A stretch of DNA of 64,000 nt. It comes from Pseudohongiella acticola (lineage in GTDB: Bacteria; Pseudomonadota; Gammaproteobacteria; Pseudomonadales; Pseudohongiellaceae). The translations under genes and the position numbers were made by a program. Location: contig NZ_MASR01000002.1 in NCBI RefSeq assembly GCF_001758195.1, positions 62,001 through 126,000 of the forward strand, read 5' to 3'. Position 1 is the first letter of the stretch. Each line of letters starts with the position of its first letter. Below, piece by piece: positions 1-9,789 of this stretch. The notes under the pieces were generated by a model. The model was given only the letters and a program-made list of their open reading frames with translations. It searched no databases and was not told the DNA's origin.

Positions 1-1109
1 ATATCACCAGATAAACCCATCCGCAATCGCCGATAGTCAGAAGCGGTATTGGTTAAATACAGCCCGAAACCACGATTGCCCCCCGATGTGGTGAATTTCG
101 TCACTGCGGTTATGAAAGAAGTGAGGGCTGCCACCGAGCCTTTCCATACGACAGAGAAATCACCGGTGTTGAAGCTGTTTTGGAGATTGCTCGCCTGACT
201 GATACCGCCAACACTCGCGCTCTCTGTCATTGCAACTGCCGGGGCGCGGGCAAGTGGGCTTGTAAACGTCTGCACCTCATCGATATTCACAATCTCAGCA
301 GCAAGCTGAGCCTGGCCTGTGGCAATACCAGCCTGGGTGGTGGCGTCATTCTTTGCCGCAGTCGCAACGCCAGCCTGGGTGGTTGCTGTCGCGGCCGCTG
401 TTTCGGCCCCTTCCTCTGCATCCTCGGCCGACTCCTTCAGAGCAGTAACATCAACAATGGCACCACTGGCAAGTTCATTCTTCTGCGTCGGGGTCAGGTC
501 ATCGTATGTGAATGCCTCGCCCTGCAGAGTGCCTGCAAAGTCACGGATATCTGCGATGCGTGAATCTGGTATCCCGGTTACATCGTCCTCGACATAGATT
601 CGAGCAACCGGCATGACCCCCACCGGCAGCGCAGCGTCAGTTCCGGAGTCATAGGGTGTGGTTACCAGGCCATCGTTATCATAAGCAGTCTTGACACCTT
701 CAGAGGGTGTGCCCGTGGCCACCGCGAAGCCGGGCCCTGCCGGACCATTGAATATGTAGGCGATGTCATAACGCGCCAGCCCGGTACCCGGCACAGCAGC
801 CAGAGTGGCTTCAAGATCACCCGAGAAGAAACCACCAGACTTTGTGAATGCGATGTTGGCGTATTCAAATGGGTAAGCCGGTGTTGCTGAAAGGTCCGGA
901 TTCAAGTTGTCGGTGTCGCCAGAGGCCTCGCCTTCCAAGGCGACGATCATGTCCGTGTCGTCAGAGCCCTCTGTGACCTTGCAGCCATAGCTGATTCGCT
1001 CACCAGTGGCGGCCAACAGATTAGGATCTGGAGACAGGCCGGTCAGGCGAGACTGGAGGCCGTTTATGCGGCGATACAGATCATTTAGCTGTTCGGTTAG
1101 ACTTGCCAC
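1..1109 (-). CDS. Phage tail fibre / receptor-binding protein, N-terminal part (cut by window edge)
   Basis: An open frame runs from a GTG at 1109 to the left edge, so at least 369 residues are present and the C-terminus is missing. The GTG has an AGAGGG ribosome site about 8 nt upstream and overlaps the previous gene by 29 bp. The N-terminus is a short helix (ASLTEQLNDLYRRINGLQ), followed by a beta-rich globular part, then an Ala/Thr/Glu-rich repetitive stretch (residues ~245-290, with TTQAG repeated) that looks like a coiled or collagen-like fibre stalk. Position, downstream of the tail tip genes, and the repetitive stalk suggest a distal fibre that contacts the host surface. I recognise no specific family. 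It could instead be a baseplate appendage protein. Confidence 0.7.
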   Translation of the reverse strand, partial: MASLTEQLNDLYRRINGLQSRLTGLSPDPNLLAATGERISYGCKVTEGSDDTDMIVALEGEASGDTDNLNPDLSATPAYPFEYANIAFTKSGGFFSGDLEATLAAVPGTGLARYDIAYIFNGPAGPGFAVATGTPSEGVKTAYDNDGLVTTPYDSGTDAALPVGVMPVARIYVEDDVTGIPDSRIADIRDFAGTLQGEAFTYDDLTPTQKNELASGAIVDVTALKESAEDAEEGAETAAATATTQAGVATAAKNDATTQAGIATGQAQLAAEIVNIDEVQTFTSPLARAPAVAMTESASVGGISQASNLQNSFNTGDFSVVWKGSVAALTSFITAVTKFTTSGGNRGFGLYLTNTASDYRRLRMGLSGD

Positions 1110-1269
1110 TTGGCTTACCCTCTTTTTCATCCACAATGAGAGCTGCAGCATCTTCCAGCACGCAGGCCATCAGGCCGGTCGCCAGCGCAGGTGTTAGTTT
1201 GCTGCCCACGTTATCCCCGAGCTCTGATTTGAGCGTCGCTGCCAGTTTTTCGTAATCTGATTTCGTCAT
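1081..1269 (-). CDS. Small phage protein near tail fibre
   Basis: This frame encodes 62 residues, mostly helical, with a charged Lys/Gly/Ser tail. Its ATG overlaps the stop of the preceding gene by 4 bp, as in translationally coupled phage genes, and its end overlaps the start of the fibre gene. No domain is recognised. Small proteins here in siphoviral tail operons are often fibre assembly or adaptor proteins, but that role is only inferred from position. Confidence 0.5.
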   Translation of the reverse strand: MTKSDYEKLAATLKSELGDNVGSKLTPALATGLMACVLEDAAALIVDEKEGKPSGKSNRTAK

Positions 1270-1559
1270 TTCGATCTGCTCCTGCCCTTCGTAGCGTGTT
1301 TTTTATCGATAACATTGAAAAGATCGTCTTTCCTGAACTCGCCTCGGGGCTTGCCATTGTCGCCAGCGGCCATGAGCTCATCGAAGTCAATCATCTCGTA
1401 GGTTGCCGTGGTCATGTCCGGTACGAACTCACCGTCGATGATTTCACCCTGGGCGGTACCGACTTCAGCCGTTTTATTCACATAGGAAATGCTCAGGGCT
1501 ATGATGTCCTCGGGCACCTCCTTGCGCCGGCGCGATGTGATGATTTTGGTTCTGGGCAT
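1266..1559 (-). CDS. Hypothetical phage tail-region protein
   Basis: I place the start at the ATG at 1559 (protein begins MPRTKIITSRRRKEV), 13 bp after the stop of the upstream gene; a longer frame would run into that gene. The product is 97 residues, basic at both ends with an acidic middle. No known domain is recognised. It is followed with a 4-bp overlap by the next small gene, so the two are probably translated together. It may assist the fibre proteins around it, but nothing in the sequence proves this. Confidence 0.55.
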   Translation of the reverse strand: MPRTKIITSRRRKEVPEDIIALSISYVNKTAEVGTAQGEIIDGEFVPDMTTATYEMIDFDELMAAGDNGKPRGEFRKDDLFNVIDKKHATKGRSRSK

Positions 1560-1572
1560 GATGTGTATCCTG

Positions 1573-2730
1573 TTATGGTGAGCCGAAGCGGTATTCGAAT
1601 TTACCGACATAGGTACCGTCTGAATGGTTCCAAATCTCTATGACTTGATTTGTCACGCGCACTTTCGCGAGCAGTCCAACAATGGTCAGGGCCGTACCTC
1701 CGTTGCCATCTGCAAGGATTGCCTGGCTTCCACTTGAACCACGGCTGGCATACAGACCGCTGCCGCCTACAGCGCCGCAAATAGCATGCATCGCGGCGAG
1801 CTGGCCTGAAACAGTTTCCCCGCCGCTCGCAACGACTCGCCCAACAGTTACAACGTCACCCGAGAAGGTGGCGCCACCGCTGGCCGCCAAAACGAACGTG
1901 GGGGAGCCCGCCTGGTACCAGCGCAGGCCGTTGACATCGATAATCCCGCCGTTTAACGGATTGCTGCCGCTGATAGCGATCTTCTGGGTACCGAGCGTGC
2001 GGATGTAATCGAATGAGCTGTCCAGAGCGCTGAAAGCCCGCCCCGCACCGTTTAGCTGGTTGATGTTGGCCCTGAAATACGTCGAGCCGTCAGCTATGTC
2101 GTCCAGATCGCCAGAAACCTGCGTCAGCGATGTACCGTGAGGGTTACCACTGGCGCCAGCGTGACTGGCACCGGTAGCTGAGTTGCTTTTGATGGTGCCC
2201 ATCTCAACGCCATCGACGGTGACAGTGTTGGCTATAACCGAGTCGGCAGTGATCGTTCCGGTCAGCGTCAGATCGGTGCCATCGTACTCAAATGTAGGGC
2301 TATCGCTGCCACCGATGATGATCGTGCCATCGTTGAGGTTGATCGCAGTGCCTGCACTGGTGCCCCAGTTGTTCGAGACAATCGTGCCAGTGCGAATCAC
2401 ATCGCCACGGATCTGGGTGATTGCCAGCGGGACATTGCCGGTGGTGGTTCCGTTCTGCTCATCGATGATGGCAGCGACAGTAAACGTGCCCAGCACACCG
2501 ACGTCCTTCGCCTCCAGCAGGATGGACTCGGGGGATATCCTGATGGCGGATCGGAGGGTGTCGTTATCCGCTTTGCGCTCGACCAGGGTTTCGAGGTTTT
2601 GGAACCTGGCGGTCAGGCGTGCAACTTCATCTGCCAGTGTCGGTATCTGCTGAGGCAGCGGCAACGTGGGCGAAGAGGCACGGACGCTGCTCATGCCGAT
2701 AGACGCATTGCCTCGACCGATAGTCGTCAT
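1573..2730 (-). CDS. Phage tail protein, fibre-like, beta-rich
   Basis: The product is 385 residues. A short coiled coil (residues ~30-60, IPTLADEVARLTARFQNLE) is followed by beta-rich repeats full of Gly, Thr, Asn and Ser, typical of trimeric tail fibre or tail-tip shaft proteins (for example GTITADSVIANTVTVDGVEM). The gene starts inside the last codons of the tail-tip gene (4-bp overlap), so it belongs to the same transcript. It probably forms a side or central fibre attached to the tip protein. No enzymatic motif is visible and the C-terminus is not a recognised chaperone domain. Confidence 0.7.
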   Translation of the reverse strand: MTTIGRGNASIGMSSVRASSPTLPLPQQIPTLADEVARLTARFQNLETLVERKADNDTLRSAIRISPESILLEAKDVGVLGTFTVAAIIDEQNGTTTGNVPLAITQIRGDVIRTGTIVSNNWGTSAGTAINLNDGTIIIGGSDSPTFEYDGTDLTLTGTITADSVIANTVTVDGVEMGTIKSNSATGASHAGASGNPHGTSLTQVSGDLDDIADGSTYFRANINQLNGAGRAFSALDSSFDYIRTLGTQKIAISGSNPLNGGIIDVNGLRWYQAGSPTFVLAASGGATFSGDVVTVGRVVASGGETVSGQLAAMHAICGAVGGSGLYASRGSSGSQAILADGNGGTALTIVGLLAKVRVTNQVIEIWNHSDGTYVGKFEYRFGSP

Positions 2731-5700
2731 GCTGGTCCCGCCTGAATCAATTGAACAATGTTGCTGCGGACGTACTGCGTACCTGTGCTTTCAGTAGCGC
2801 GCCGCGCCAGGCAACAGCTGACCGAACCCCATACCATCTCGCTGGGTATGCTTACTGGGATGGTGCCGCTGTAAACGAATCTACCGTCAACCAGCTGGAA
2901 ATCGCTGGCCATAATCTCAACAGTATTCGTCAACGGGCCCAGTGCAGGATAATAGTGCGCCAGTTGCCCACCCTGGTCTGACTGGGTGGTACCCTCTGCC
3001 CCGCGCTGCTGCGCCACGACATAATACTGGCCATCAAAATCGATGCCGCCATGACGTATCACTTCACCGTTTACCCATAGCAGGCTGAACTCGGGCAGAC
3101 GACTATCGGCATACTCGAGTTCAACCACCTGGATCGTGTCTCCAGGCGCTGGTATGAAAGGGAACTCATCGGCTGCGGCTAGTACAAATTCAGTGGTGCT
3201 GCTCTCAGCTATTTTGAAAAAGCGGGTGTTGCCGTTACCTGGAGACTCGATTGCAATCCACCACATCCCGGACAAATCGATATCAATGCCGGTGTTGCTG
3301 AATCTCACTCTCTTTGCGGTACTGCCGGCGACCACCGACAGACTGAACGTGCCTGCAATGCTTGCATCGGGGTCGATGTAGAGTTTGTTGCCATCGTCCG
3401 ATGTTATTTGCAGGGTGGCCGGAGCCTGTGCAGCAGAATAAAACAGGAGGAAACGGTCAGGTGCCGCGCCCTCTCCCTCATACCCCACGCTGATACGAAT
3501 ATCTGCAGTGGACTTCTCGGTATCAGTGGTGATGAACAGAAGCGGATCCACTGGGTCAGGAAGGCCGACAGCAGCGATTGAGTCGAAGGTTCCCAGGCTA
3601 GTGATCTGCGCCTCCGCCCAGTCGCTGAAAACCTCCCCCTGGACATAAACCGAACGCACCCTGACTTGGTGCACGCCGATCTCGGCGCTCTGCCACTCCC
3701 AACGTGTTTCCAATGCGTTATACAAAGGCTTCCAGTCGGCGTGTCGCGCCAGCTTATACTGGGCCTCAAACGTTTTGATGTGATAGTCGTCTTCTTCAGG
3801 GCTAAACGTGAATACCAAGTTCGTCACGTAATCACCGCTGGTAGACAGGGCCAGCTCAGCTGTGAGACTAAGTCCCGTTGGGGAGTGGATGTCATACTCT
3901 CCGACAGTCCCTGACCAATACTTCCAGGGACCCCGGGCACGACCAACACCGGCAACGCGAACGCTAAGGTCGCCCGTTGGTGCTGGCAGTGTTATCTGCG
4001 TGTTGGTGGTAGTAGTCCACAGGCTCCACGTGTCCCCATCATCAAGGCTGCGCTCTATAACGTATTCGGTGGCACCAGGCGCTGGGGACCAAGCAATGTG
4101 GAGTATGGCCGGATTGCTGGCGTTCTCAACCAGCAACGTTCTGATTACGGGGCCATCCGGATTACCTGCGATGGGCCCAGGCGTATTGTCCGGCGGAACC
4201 TCGGCCTCATCAACGCTATGGACTGAGTCCACAACACCCAGGCATACCAGCTCTACCTCAAGCCTCCCGCGTGGCCGCATCTCTTTAATCAGGAAATCGC
4301 TGAGCGTCGAGCCCAAAACGCCAAAATGATAAAGAGTGCGCACCATTGTGCCGTCAGTTTGCGGCGTCCAGTCCAGGGCTTCATTGAGCTCCACCTGATT
4401 TGGGTTCGGCCCAGCAAGAGCAAGGTGCGGACCATCGACACTCCCGTCGGCCTTGCGAAGACGGATTGCATGCGCCACGGACGGAGTCCAGGTCAGCGGC
4501 TCTGACAACGTCAGCACCAGCCCATCTACCTCTACGACCTCTCCGCCTTGGTCGTACCGGAAATCCTCGTTTGCGACGGCAACAAGCTCACCCTGCTGCG
4601 GGATGTACCCTTCCAACTCAGTGGTGAATTTACAGGTTTTGCGCTGCTTGCGTTCGACCTCGGCATCATAGATGCCCTCTCGGAAAGCCTGCTCGCGATT
4701 GATGATGCCGTTGTAGCGCACGCGTTTTGGATTCGTGCCCGCGCTGCCCGGGGGCTGGCAAAGGACCTGATGCACTTGCCAGCCAAGGTCGGGGGCAACA
4801 TATTCAGCCAACACACTGTCCGGTGATTCCTCGTTTAGAAATTGGTACTCGACTGTAAAATCGCGCAGGTTCTTTCTGTTGAATATCGTGGCCGGAACAC
4901 TCTGCGGTGCGGCGCGCATGAAGCTGATCACCTGGTTATTCATGACAGGTATCGCGCGGCCGGCACGGGCGGCAAGCTTCAGCGACTCCCACATGGTAGT
5001 GGTCACATCGAAGCGATAGTCGAACATGTCTCCTCGGTCGCTCCAGGTGGCATCCAGAGCCAGCAGCTTCTGCAGGTCAATCAAGTCATCCGCACGGGCT
5101 GCTCCATACTCAGCGCGTATGATGTCAGCCAACGCCCACGCAATGGATCGGGTGGCCGTCGGGGCGGACCATTGTGAGCCATCCCATATTGGCAGCTTGC
5201 GCGTGCCAACCAGGTTGAAACGCCGGCTGCTGTTCTGATTCAGGTTACCGGTGGCCCGGGCACGCACTGCGAGAACCGTGAGGCCCTCGTATGTCTCGGC
5301 ATCATCCTCCAGGTAGGCGCGCAGAGATTCCCAAACGCAGCGGGTAAACATCTTCGGACCGGTCTGGCTTATCTCACCGCGGCGCAGTCTCACTTCATAA
5401 CGACCAGGCGTTACGGCAACTGCCCGGGTAAGACGCTTGGGCACGCGGGTGGTATCGGTGATCACCTCGTTTAAGAAGGTCGTCCAGGATCCGGTAGGTT
5501 CGCCTAGGTCATCGATGGCTCGGTAATCGGCTATCAGTGTCGTCGTCGCTGGATCCGTGTCGCCTTCTGAGCGAGCTCGGAAAAGCCCCTGATCCCACAC
5601 AATGTCAATCTCAAGCCGGTTGGCCTGGGTCCCGCCAGCGGACGCGATGAACGGACCGGTGAAATCAGTACCAAGTTCCTGAGCGCCAACCTCACTGGCC

Positions 5701-6305
5701 GTAACAACGTTGGTCGGGAACAGCGTCACCGGCGTGTTGTAGTAGTACTCGTAGTCAATCTCACTGAAGTTCTCGACGACTGTGTCATCGATCTGCAGAT
5801 CTTCAGTGTCGTACTCGCCGGCACCGACACAAAAAAGTTGGTACAGGTACTGATCGTTGCTGGCATAGGTGCTGAACGGCTGCGACAGGAGATCCGGCCA
5901 GATCCGGTGTCGACCATACTGCACGGGCACCACAGCGCCCAGGCGCGCTTCATTGGACTGGGCATTGATTGAATACGTCGGGCTTTCTTCTGGAGTGTTT
6001 GGAGCGTTTGGCCGGTTGACCAGGGAATAGACAACGGAGCCGATTGCCAAGGCAGTATTGATGACCGTGAATACTGTCATCGGATCGCCGGGCTTGAGCA
6101 TTATGTGGATCTGCTCGCCTTTCAAATCATCGCGCCAGCGCTCACGCGCCAGCGGCTCTCCATCCAGCACGACCAGAGCAACGCTGTATTCTCGACCACG
6201 GTAGTGTATCTCGTACCAGTCAGCGAAAGTCGTGCCTGGGGCTGGGCTGTAAAACGCGCGATCATGCTGCAGGTCGAAGCCGTTCTGGTACTCAGTGATC
6301 AGCAT
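2727..6305 (-). CDS. Tail-tip attachment protein, TipJ / host specificity protein J family
   Basis: This large protein (1192 residues) lies directly after the NlpC/P60 gene, where lambda has J. The N-terminal ~75 residues (starting MLITEYQNGFDLQ, with a PGTTFADW motif) resemble the TipJ-type N-terminus, followed by a hydrophobic segment and the PVQYGRHRI region of phage tail-hub proteins. A fibronectin-III-like domain lies around residues 715-810, and beta-rich receptor-facing sequence follows. In the J family the N-terminal half builds the tail hub and the C-terminal part binds the receptor. The start overlaps the preceding gene by 14 bp. The family assignment is solid; the receptor cannot be predicted. 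Confidence 0.88.
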   Translation of the reverse strand: MLITEYQNGFDLQHDRAFYSPAPGTTFADWYEIHYRGREYSVALVVLDGEPLARERWRDDLKGEQIHIMLKPGDPMTVFTVINTALAIGSVVYSLVNRPNAPNTPEESPTYSINAQSNEARLGAVVPVQYGRHRIWPDLLSQPFSTYASNDQYLYQLFCVGAGEYDTEDLQIDDTVVENFSEIDYEYYYNTPVTLFPTNVVTASEVGAQELGTDFTGPFIASAGGTQANRLEIDIVWDQGLFRARSEGDTDPATTTLIADYRAIDDLGEPTGSWTTFLNEVITDTTRVPKRLTRAVAVTPGRYEVRLRRGEISQTGPKMFTRCVWESLRAYLEDDAETYEGLTVLAVRARATGNLNQNSSRRFNLVGTRKLPIWDGSQWSAPTATRSIAWALADIIRAEYGAARADDLIDLQKLLALDATWSDRGDMFDYRFDVTTTMWESLKLAARAGRAIPVMNNQVISFMRAAPQSVPATIFNRKNLRDFTVEYQFLNEESPDSVLAEYVAPDLGWQVHQVLCQPPGSAGTNPKRVRYNGIINREQAFREGIYDAEVERKQRKTCKFTTELEGYIPQQGELVAVANEDFRYDQGGEVVEVDGLVLTLSEPLTWTPSVAHAIRLRKADGSVDGPHLALAGPNPNQVELNEALDWTPQTDGTMVRTLYHFGVLGSTLSDFLIKEMRPRGRLEVELVCLGVVDSVHSVDEAEVPPDNTPGPIAGNPDGPVIRTLLVENASNPAILHIAWSPAPGATEYVIERSLDDGDTWSLWTTTTNTQITLPAPTGDLSVRVAGVGRARGPWKYWSGTVGEYDIHSPTGLSLTAELALSTSGDYVTNLVFTFSPEEDDYHIKTFEAQYKLARHADWKPLYNALETRWEWQSAEIGVHQVRVRSVYVQGEVFSDWAEAQITSLGTFDSIAAVGLPDPVDPLLFITTDTEKSTADIRISVGYEGEGAAPDRFLLFYSAAQAPATLQITSDDGNKLYIDPDASIAGTFSLSVVAGSTAKRVRFSNTGIDIDLSGMWWIAIESPGNGNTRFFKIAESSTTEFVLAAADEFPFIPAPGDTIQVVELEYADSRLPEFSLLWVNGEVIRHGGIDFDGQYYVVAQQRGAEGTTQSDQGGQLAHYYPALGPLTNTVEIMASDFQLVDGRFVYSGTIPVSIPSEMVWGSVSCCLARRATESTGTQYVRSNIVQLIQAGPA

Positions 6306-6705
6306 GGATATACCGGTAGAAAGTGATGTGCTGAAAGTTCATGCGCCGCAGCCCCGCCAGGTCATTGCAAAGAACACCTTGTGGTGTGGCATGCAGCACC
6401 TTGCCATCATCGACGCCAAGCCAACATCCAACGTGGTACGCCTCTCCTGCCCTGCGCATGACAACCGCGTCGAAGTCTTGTGGGGCGCTTACCTCTCGCC
6501 AGTCGCTGGAGAGAACGGCGCCGTCGATCGCGGCGTTTATCCGCGCCAGCTGACCGGCGTAGTCATCAAACCTTGGCAGCTCTATACCGCCATGATGCTT
6601 AGCAATGTGCCAGACAAGGCCGTAACAGTCGAAGCAGCCATCTTCCCCGTACGCGTCGTGACGGAACCGGGCGCCCATGTAATCGCGGATGTAGGAATAC
6701 TTCAT
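6292..6705 (-). CDS. NlpC/P60-type tail peptidoglycan hydrolase (lambda K-like)
   Basis: This 137-residue protein has the NlpC/P60 active-site pattern: a Cys in GCFDCYGLVWH near residue 26 and a His in HVGCWLGV near residue 91. Such tail-tip cysteine peptidases cut peptide stems of peptidoglycan during DNA entry. The length fits the bare catalytic domain. It overlaps the DUF1833-like gene upstream by 4 bp and the TipJ gene downstream, matching the L-K-(I)-J order of lambda tails. Of two Cys in the motif the second, before YGL, best matches the catalytic one. Confidence 0.85.
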   Translation of the reverse strand: MKYSYIRDYMGARFRHDAYGEDGCFDCYGLVWHIAKHHGGIELPRFDDYAGQLARINAAIDGAVLSSDWREVSAPQDFDAVVMRRAGEAYHVGCWLGVDDGKVLHATPQGVLCNDLAGLRRMNFQHITFYRYIHADH

Positions 6706-7208
6706 CTGGCCAGCCCTGGGTGGTCGAACGTGTTATAGACCCAGCCAGGGAATTTGCGGTTTATGTTGTCCGCATTCTTGGCCTTTGCTCTCAAACTGAC
6801 ATAGTCGGCGGCGGCACTCTCAATTGTGAGCCGTGTCGGCGGGTCGATAGCCGGGCCGGATGTGTCACTTGACAGGTACACGCGGAATATCAGGCTGACC
6901 GGCCCAGGGTTCGCCATCGCAATCTCCATGCGATCAGCCGCAACCTGGTCGATGTTCGTGATATTTACATCAATGATCTCGGTGCCACCGTTGTTAGCAT
7001 TGGGCAATATGAGCTCAAAATATGCAGGCTGAAACGCTACCAGCTGCCCAGCATCATGTGGCGCCGTGTCCTCAAGGGTGGCGCTGAAAGCCTCGAGCTG
7101 ATTAGTCACCCGGATCGGGGATGGGAAGCTGTCGTGAAGAACCTCAAGCGTCTCGACGATAACTATGCCGGACGGCGCCGAGGCGCGTACAGTATTCAGG
7201 TTACTCAT
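6702..7208 (-). CDS. DUF1833-like minor tail protein (lambda L position)
   Basis: The product is 168 residues. Its central pattern, strands interrupted by short turns and an IRVTNQ element near the N-terminus, resembles the DUF1833 phage tail family that commonly sits before an NlpC/P60 hydrolase. By position it corresponds to lambda L, a tail-tip component. Both ends overlap neighbours by 4 bp. I assign the family from general resemblance and synteny rather than a diagnostic motif, so the placement in the tail tip is firmer than the family name. Confidence 0.65.
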   Translation of the reverse strand: MSNLNTVRASAPSGIVIVETLEVLHDSFPSPIRVTNQLEAFSATLEDTAPHDAGQLVAFQPAYFELILPNANNGGTEIIDVNITNIDQVAADRMEIAMANPGPVSLIFRVYLSSDTSGPAIDPPTRLTIESAAADYVSLRAKAKNADNINRKFPGWVYNTFDHPGLAR

Positions 7209-7618
7209 GACAGAGCAGCATCCAGTGTAGCTTCAGCGGGGATGGAGTTCGTGCGCTGAACAATTGAGAAAGTGACCGTCACATACCTGTTTTGCTGGGG
7301 CTGTGCCTGGTATATGCCGGTCATCTTCACCTCTTCCCATTCAACCTCTGCGCCAGCTCGTACCTGAAAATTGAACCAGTCACTGCCACTGGCGATCTTG
7401 TGCTGGTGCCAGGACTGGAACAGCAGGTACTTTGCATTGGTCATCAGCAACGAATAAGAACCGGTGATAACTGGGGTGATAAAGCGCCGGCGCGATTTGA
7501 ATCCGTCGTCCATGGGCGTGCGGATCACCGGATCAATAACGCCGACACCAGGGTCACGTAGCGGCTTGCCAAACAGAGCCGGCCATGTCTCCAGAGCTGA
7601 GTTCGGGTTTGCTGCCAT
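7205..7618 (-). CDS. Minor tail protein (lambda M position)
   Basis: The product is 137 residues and lies between the tape measure and the L-like protein, the position of lambda M, a tail-tip initiator protein. It contains the element GFKSRRRFITPVITGSYSLL and a run of beta strands, in keeping with a small beta-sandwich. The start codon overlaps the stop of the tape measure gene (TGATG arrangement). No diagnostic motif is visible, so the assignment rests on order and size. Confidence 0.6.
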   Translation of the reverse strand: MAANPNSALETWPALFGKPLRDPGVGVIDPVIRTPMDDGFKSRRRFITPVITGSYSLLMTNAKYLLFQSWHQHKIASGSDWFNFQVRAGAEVEWEEVKMTGIYQAQPQQNRYVTVTFSIVQRTNSIPAEATLDAALS

Positions 7619-9789
7619 CAGCTATTTCCCCCGGCTCGGGTTATGCCATAGGTAGCGGCAAGGTCCTGGTCAAGATCGCCCTGGCGCATGCCTGTGCGGA
7701 CGGCTTCGATAACAACATCAATCATTGTCCGCCCGCCATCAAACCGAGTCTCACCCTGGCGCACATTGACGCCGGCGTTGTTTATCACATTGATGCTGAC
7801 GTTCGCGCCCAAGGCGCGCGCCGTGTCGGTCCTGCTGGTTACCATCGCTGGGCCCCGAACAATCTCCGGCCCGATCTCGCCGGCGATGCCCCACTGGCCC
7901 GCGGGGATGTTCCCGCCGCTGTCAAATGCGCCAGCAAATGAATCTCCAAGTGATGACAACCAGCCAACATTGGAATTAGACATGCCACTGAACAGTGAGG
8001 ACAGCAGCTTCTGCGACGCGATCTGGGTGGCCATTCGGCGGAGCGTGTCTCCCAAGCCTTTGAGCATGCCCTTCAACCCCTCATCGAATGGGTCAAACAG
8101 GTATTCTGCAAGCGAGTTCTGAACATTCCTGGCCGCCTGGATGGCGAACTGCTCCGTGACCTTTCGTTGCTGATCAAGCCGTTCTTGGCGCTCCAGATCG
8201 GCTTTTGTTTCCTCATCCATCGCATCAAGCTGTTGCTGCATATACAACAGCCGCTCTTTCATCATGGGGTTTAGTTCGGCCAACGAGCCCTGTTCCATCT
8301 CGTACATCAGGTTGGCAATGGCGGAGGTATCGCCATACAGAGTCAATTGACGGTGCAACGCTTCTTCCTGCGCTTGGTAGATCGCTAAAAGTTCTTCCTG
8401 ATCCTCTGGCGGGAAGCCGTCAGGGCGACCATCACCCCCAGACGAGCCCGGTGGAGCGCCGCTTGAAAGGGTCTGCAAGCTGTCTGCAGCCTCCCTCAAA
8501 AAGCCTGAAAAGCCCTCTGCGGAAGATTCAGCCTCGCCAAAATACTTGTTGAAATCAGCCCAAGCAGCCGGACCCATAGCCTCCCTCAGCTCAGCTGCGG
8601 CGGCGACAGTTTCGTCAATTTTTGCCTGGAGTCCGTCTGGGTTAGGCCCGCGACCCATGACCGCAGCCGTTGCCTCGTCTTGAGATGCGAGACGCGCCTG
8701 TTGCGCGGTAAGCGCGGCAGCTCTCTCTTCCAGACGAATGAGTTCGGCTGCCTGCTCGTCTACACCGATACCCAAACGCGCCATGTTCATGCGCAGCTCA
8801 GAAAACAGGTAGCCAACTGCAGCGCCAATGGCAGCGCCTGCGCGGCCAGTTTTACCAAAAAACAGATACCCGATCAGGCCGAATGTGGCCATGTCGCCGC
8901 CGCGCAGCTCCATAAAGTCGACGAGATCAGCGGTAGCGTCGAGGGCGCCTGCCACTGAGCTTCGGAAACTCTCTTCGAATTCCACTGACGCCAGCCCAAA
9001 ATTATCAGTCTGGATCCACGCCTCTTCGATGGACTCAGCGATGGACAGGATCGACGGGGCAACGGCGGTGGTCAGGCGGTTGGCGATCGACAGTTGCATG
9101 TCGTTGAAAATGCCCAGGGCATCATTCATCTGCTCCACACGCTGAGCGTCCAGATCATCCATGGACAAACCCAGGCCGTCGACTTCCTTTCGGTACCGGT
9201 CTACGGCATCAGAGCCATCGCGGAACAATTCGATCGCTGCGGCCTGCTCAAAGCCCAACTGCTGCAGGTGTCTGGCCGCCTCCTCGTTGGAGACATTCAT
9301 CTCCCGAATACGGTCACCGATGTAACCTATCCGCTCGTCTACTCCCATATTGGCCATGGCCTCAAGGTCCAGGCGCAATGCCTTCACTGTCTTCACCGCG
9401 GGGCCTGCGTTCATCTCAACGGCGCCCAAGCGGCGATTCATCCTGTTAAGCGACGCCTCCAGACCATCGATGCCCGAATCACCAGCGCGCATCTGCAAAG
9501 CGGTCAGGGAGTCATATGTCGTATCGAGAGATCTGGCCAGCTTTGCCTGGGAATCAATAGACTGTCGGGCGCTGTTGACCATGGCTGCGGTTATCGCTGC
9601 GCCAGTAGCGACAGCGGCCGCTCCGACGGCAATAAAGTTCTTCACCCGCTTGGCGGTTTCATCAACGCTTTTCTGAATCTCACGCATGCGCTTTTTGGTT
9701 TCGCGCGAGGCACGTGACATGCCCTGCTCGAATCCACCCATCTTCACGATGAGGTCAACGGTTAATGTGCCCAGCGATCGTCGTGACAT
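7618..9789 (-). CDS. Tail length tape measure protein
   Basis: I choose the ATG at 9789 (MSRRSLGTLTVDL), which overlaps the TAA of the preceding gene as TAATG; the product is 723 residues. It has the usual tape-measure features: a charged N-terminal helix, an Ala/Gly-rich hydrophobic segment near residues 50-75, long alpha-helical and coiled regions (for example ~465-535), further hydrophobic segments near 310-330, and a Gly-rich C-terminal block (SGGNIPAGQWGIAGEIGPE) common in this family. Tape measures set the tail length, so a tail of roughly 100 nm is expected at about 0.15 nm per residue. Confidence 0.9.
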   Translation of the reverse strand: MSRRSLGTLTVDLIVKMGGFEQGMSRASRETKKRMREIQKSVDETAKRVKNFIAVGAAAVATGAAITAAMVNSARQSIDSQAKLARSLDTTYDSLTALQMRAGDSGIDGLEASLNRMNRRLGAVEMNAGPAVKTVKALRLDLEAMANMGVDERIGYIGDRIREMNVSNEEAARHLQQLGFEQAAAIELFRDGSDAVDRYRKEVDGLGLSMDDLDAQRVEQMNDALGIFNDMQLSIANRLTTAVAPSILSIAESIEEAWIQTDNFGLASVEFEESFRSSVAGALDATADLVDFMELRGGDMATFGLIGYLFFGKTGRAGAAIGAAVGYLFSELRMNMARLGIGVDEQAAELIRLEERAAALTAQQARLASQDEATAAVMGRGPNPDGLQAKIDETVAAAAELREAMGPAAWADFNKYFGEAESSAEGFSGFLREAADSLQTLSSGAPPGSSGGDGRPDGFPPEDQEELLAIYQAQEEALHRQLTLYGDTSAIANLMYEMEQGSLAELNPMMKERLLYMQQQLDAMDEETKADLERQERLDQQRKVTEQFAIQAARNVQNSLAEYLFDPFDEGLKGMLKGLGDTLRRMATQIASQKLLSSLFSGMSNSNVGWLSSLGDSFAGAFDSGGNIPAGQWGIAGEIGPEIVRGPAMVTSRTDTARALGANVSINVINNAGVNVRQGETRFDGGRTMIDVVIEAVRTGMRQGDLDQDLAATYGITRAGGNS

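Noticed and set aside
1-60. Left prophage attachment site within the window
   Set aside because: The sequence at the left edge is still inside a tail fibre gene and no copy of the tRNA-Cys 3' end was seen there.
2183-2653. 156-residue plus-strand frame opposite the fibre-like gene
   Set aside because: Val/Pro/Ser-rich text is the antisense image of the Gly/Thr-rich fibre repeats.
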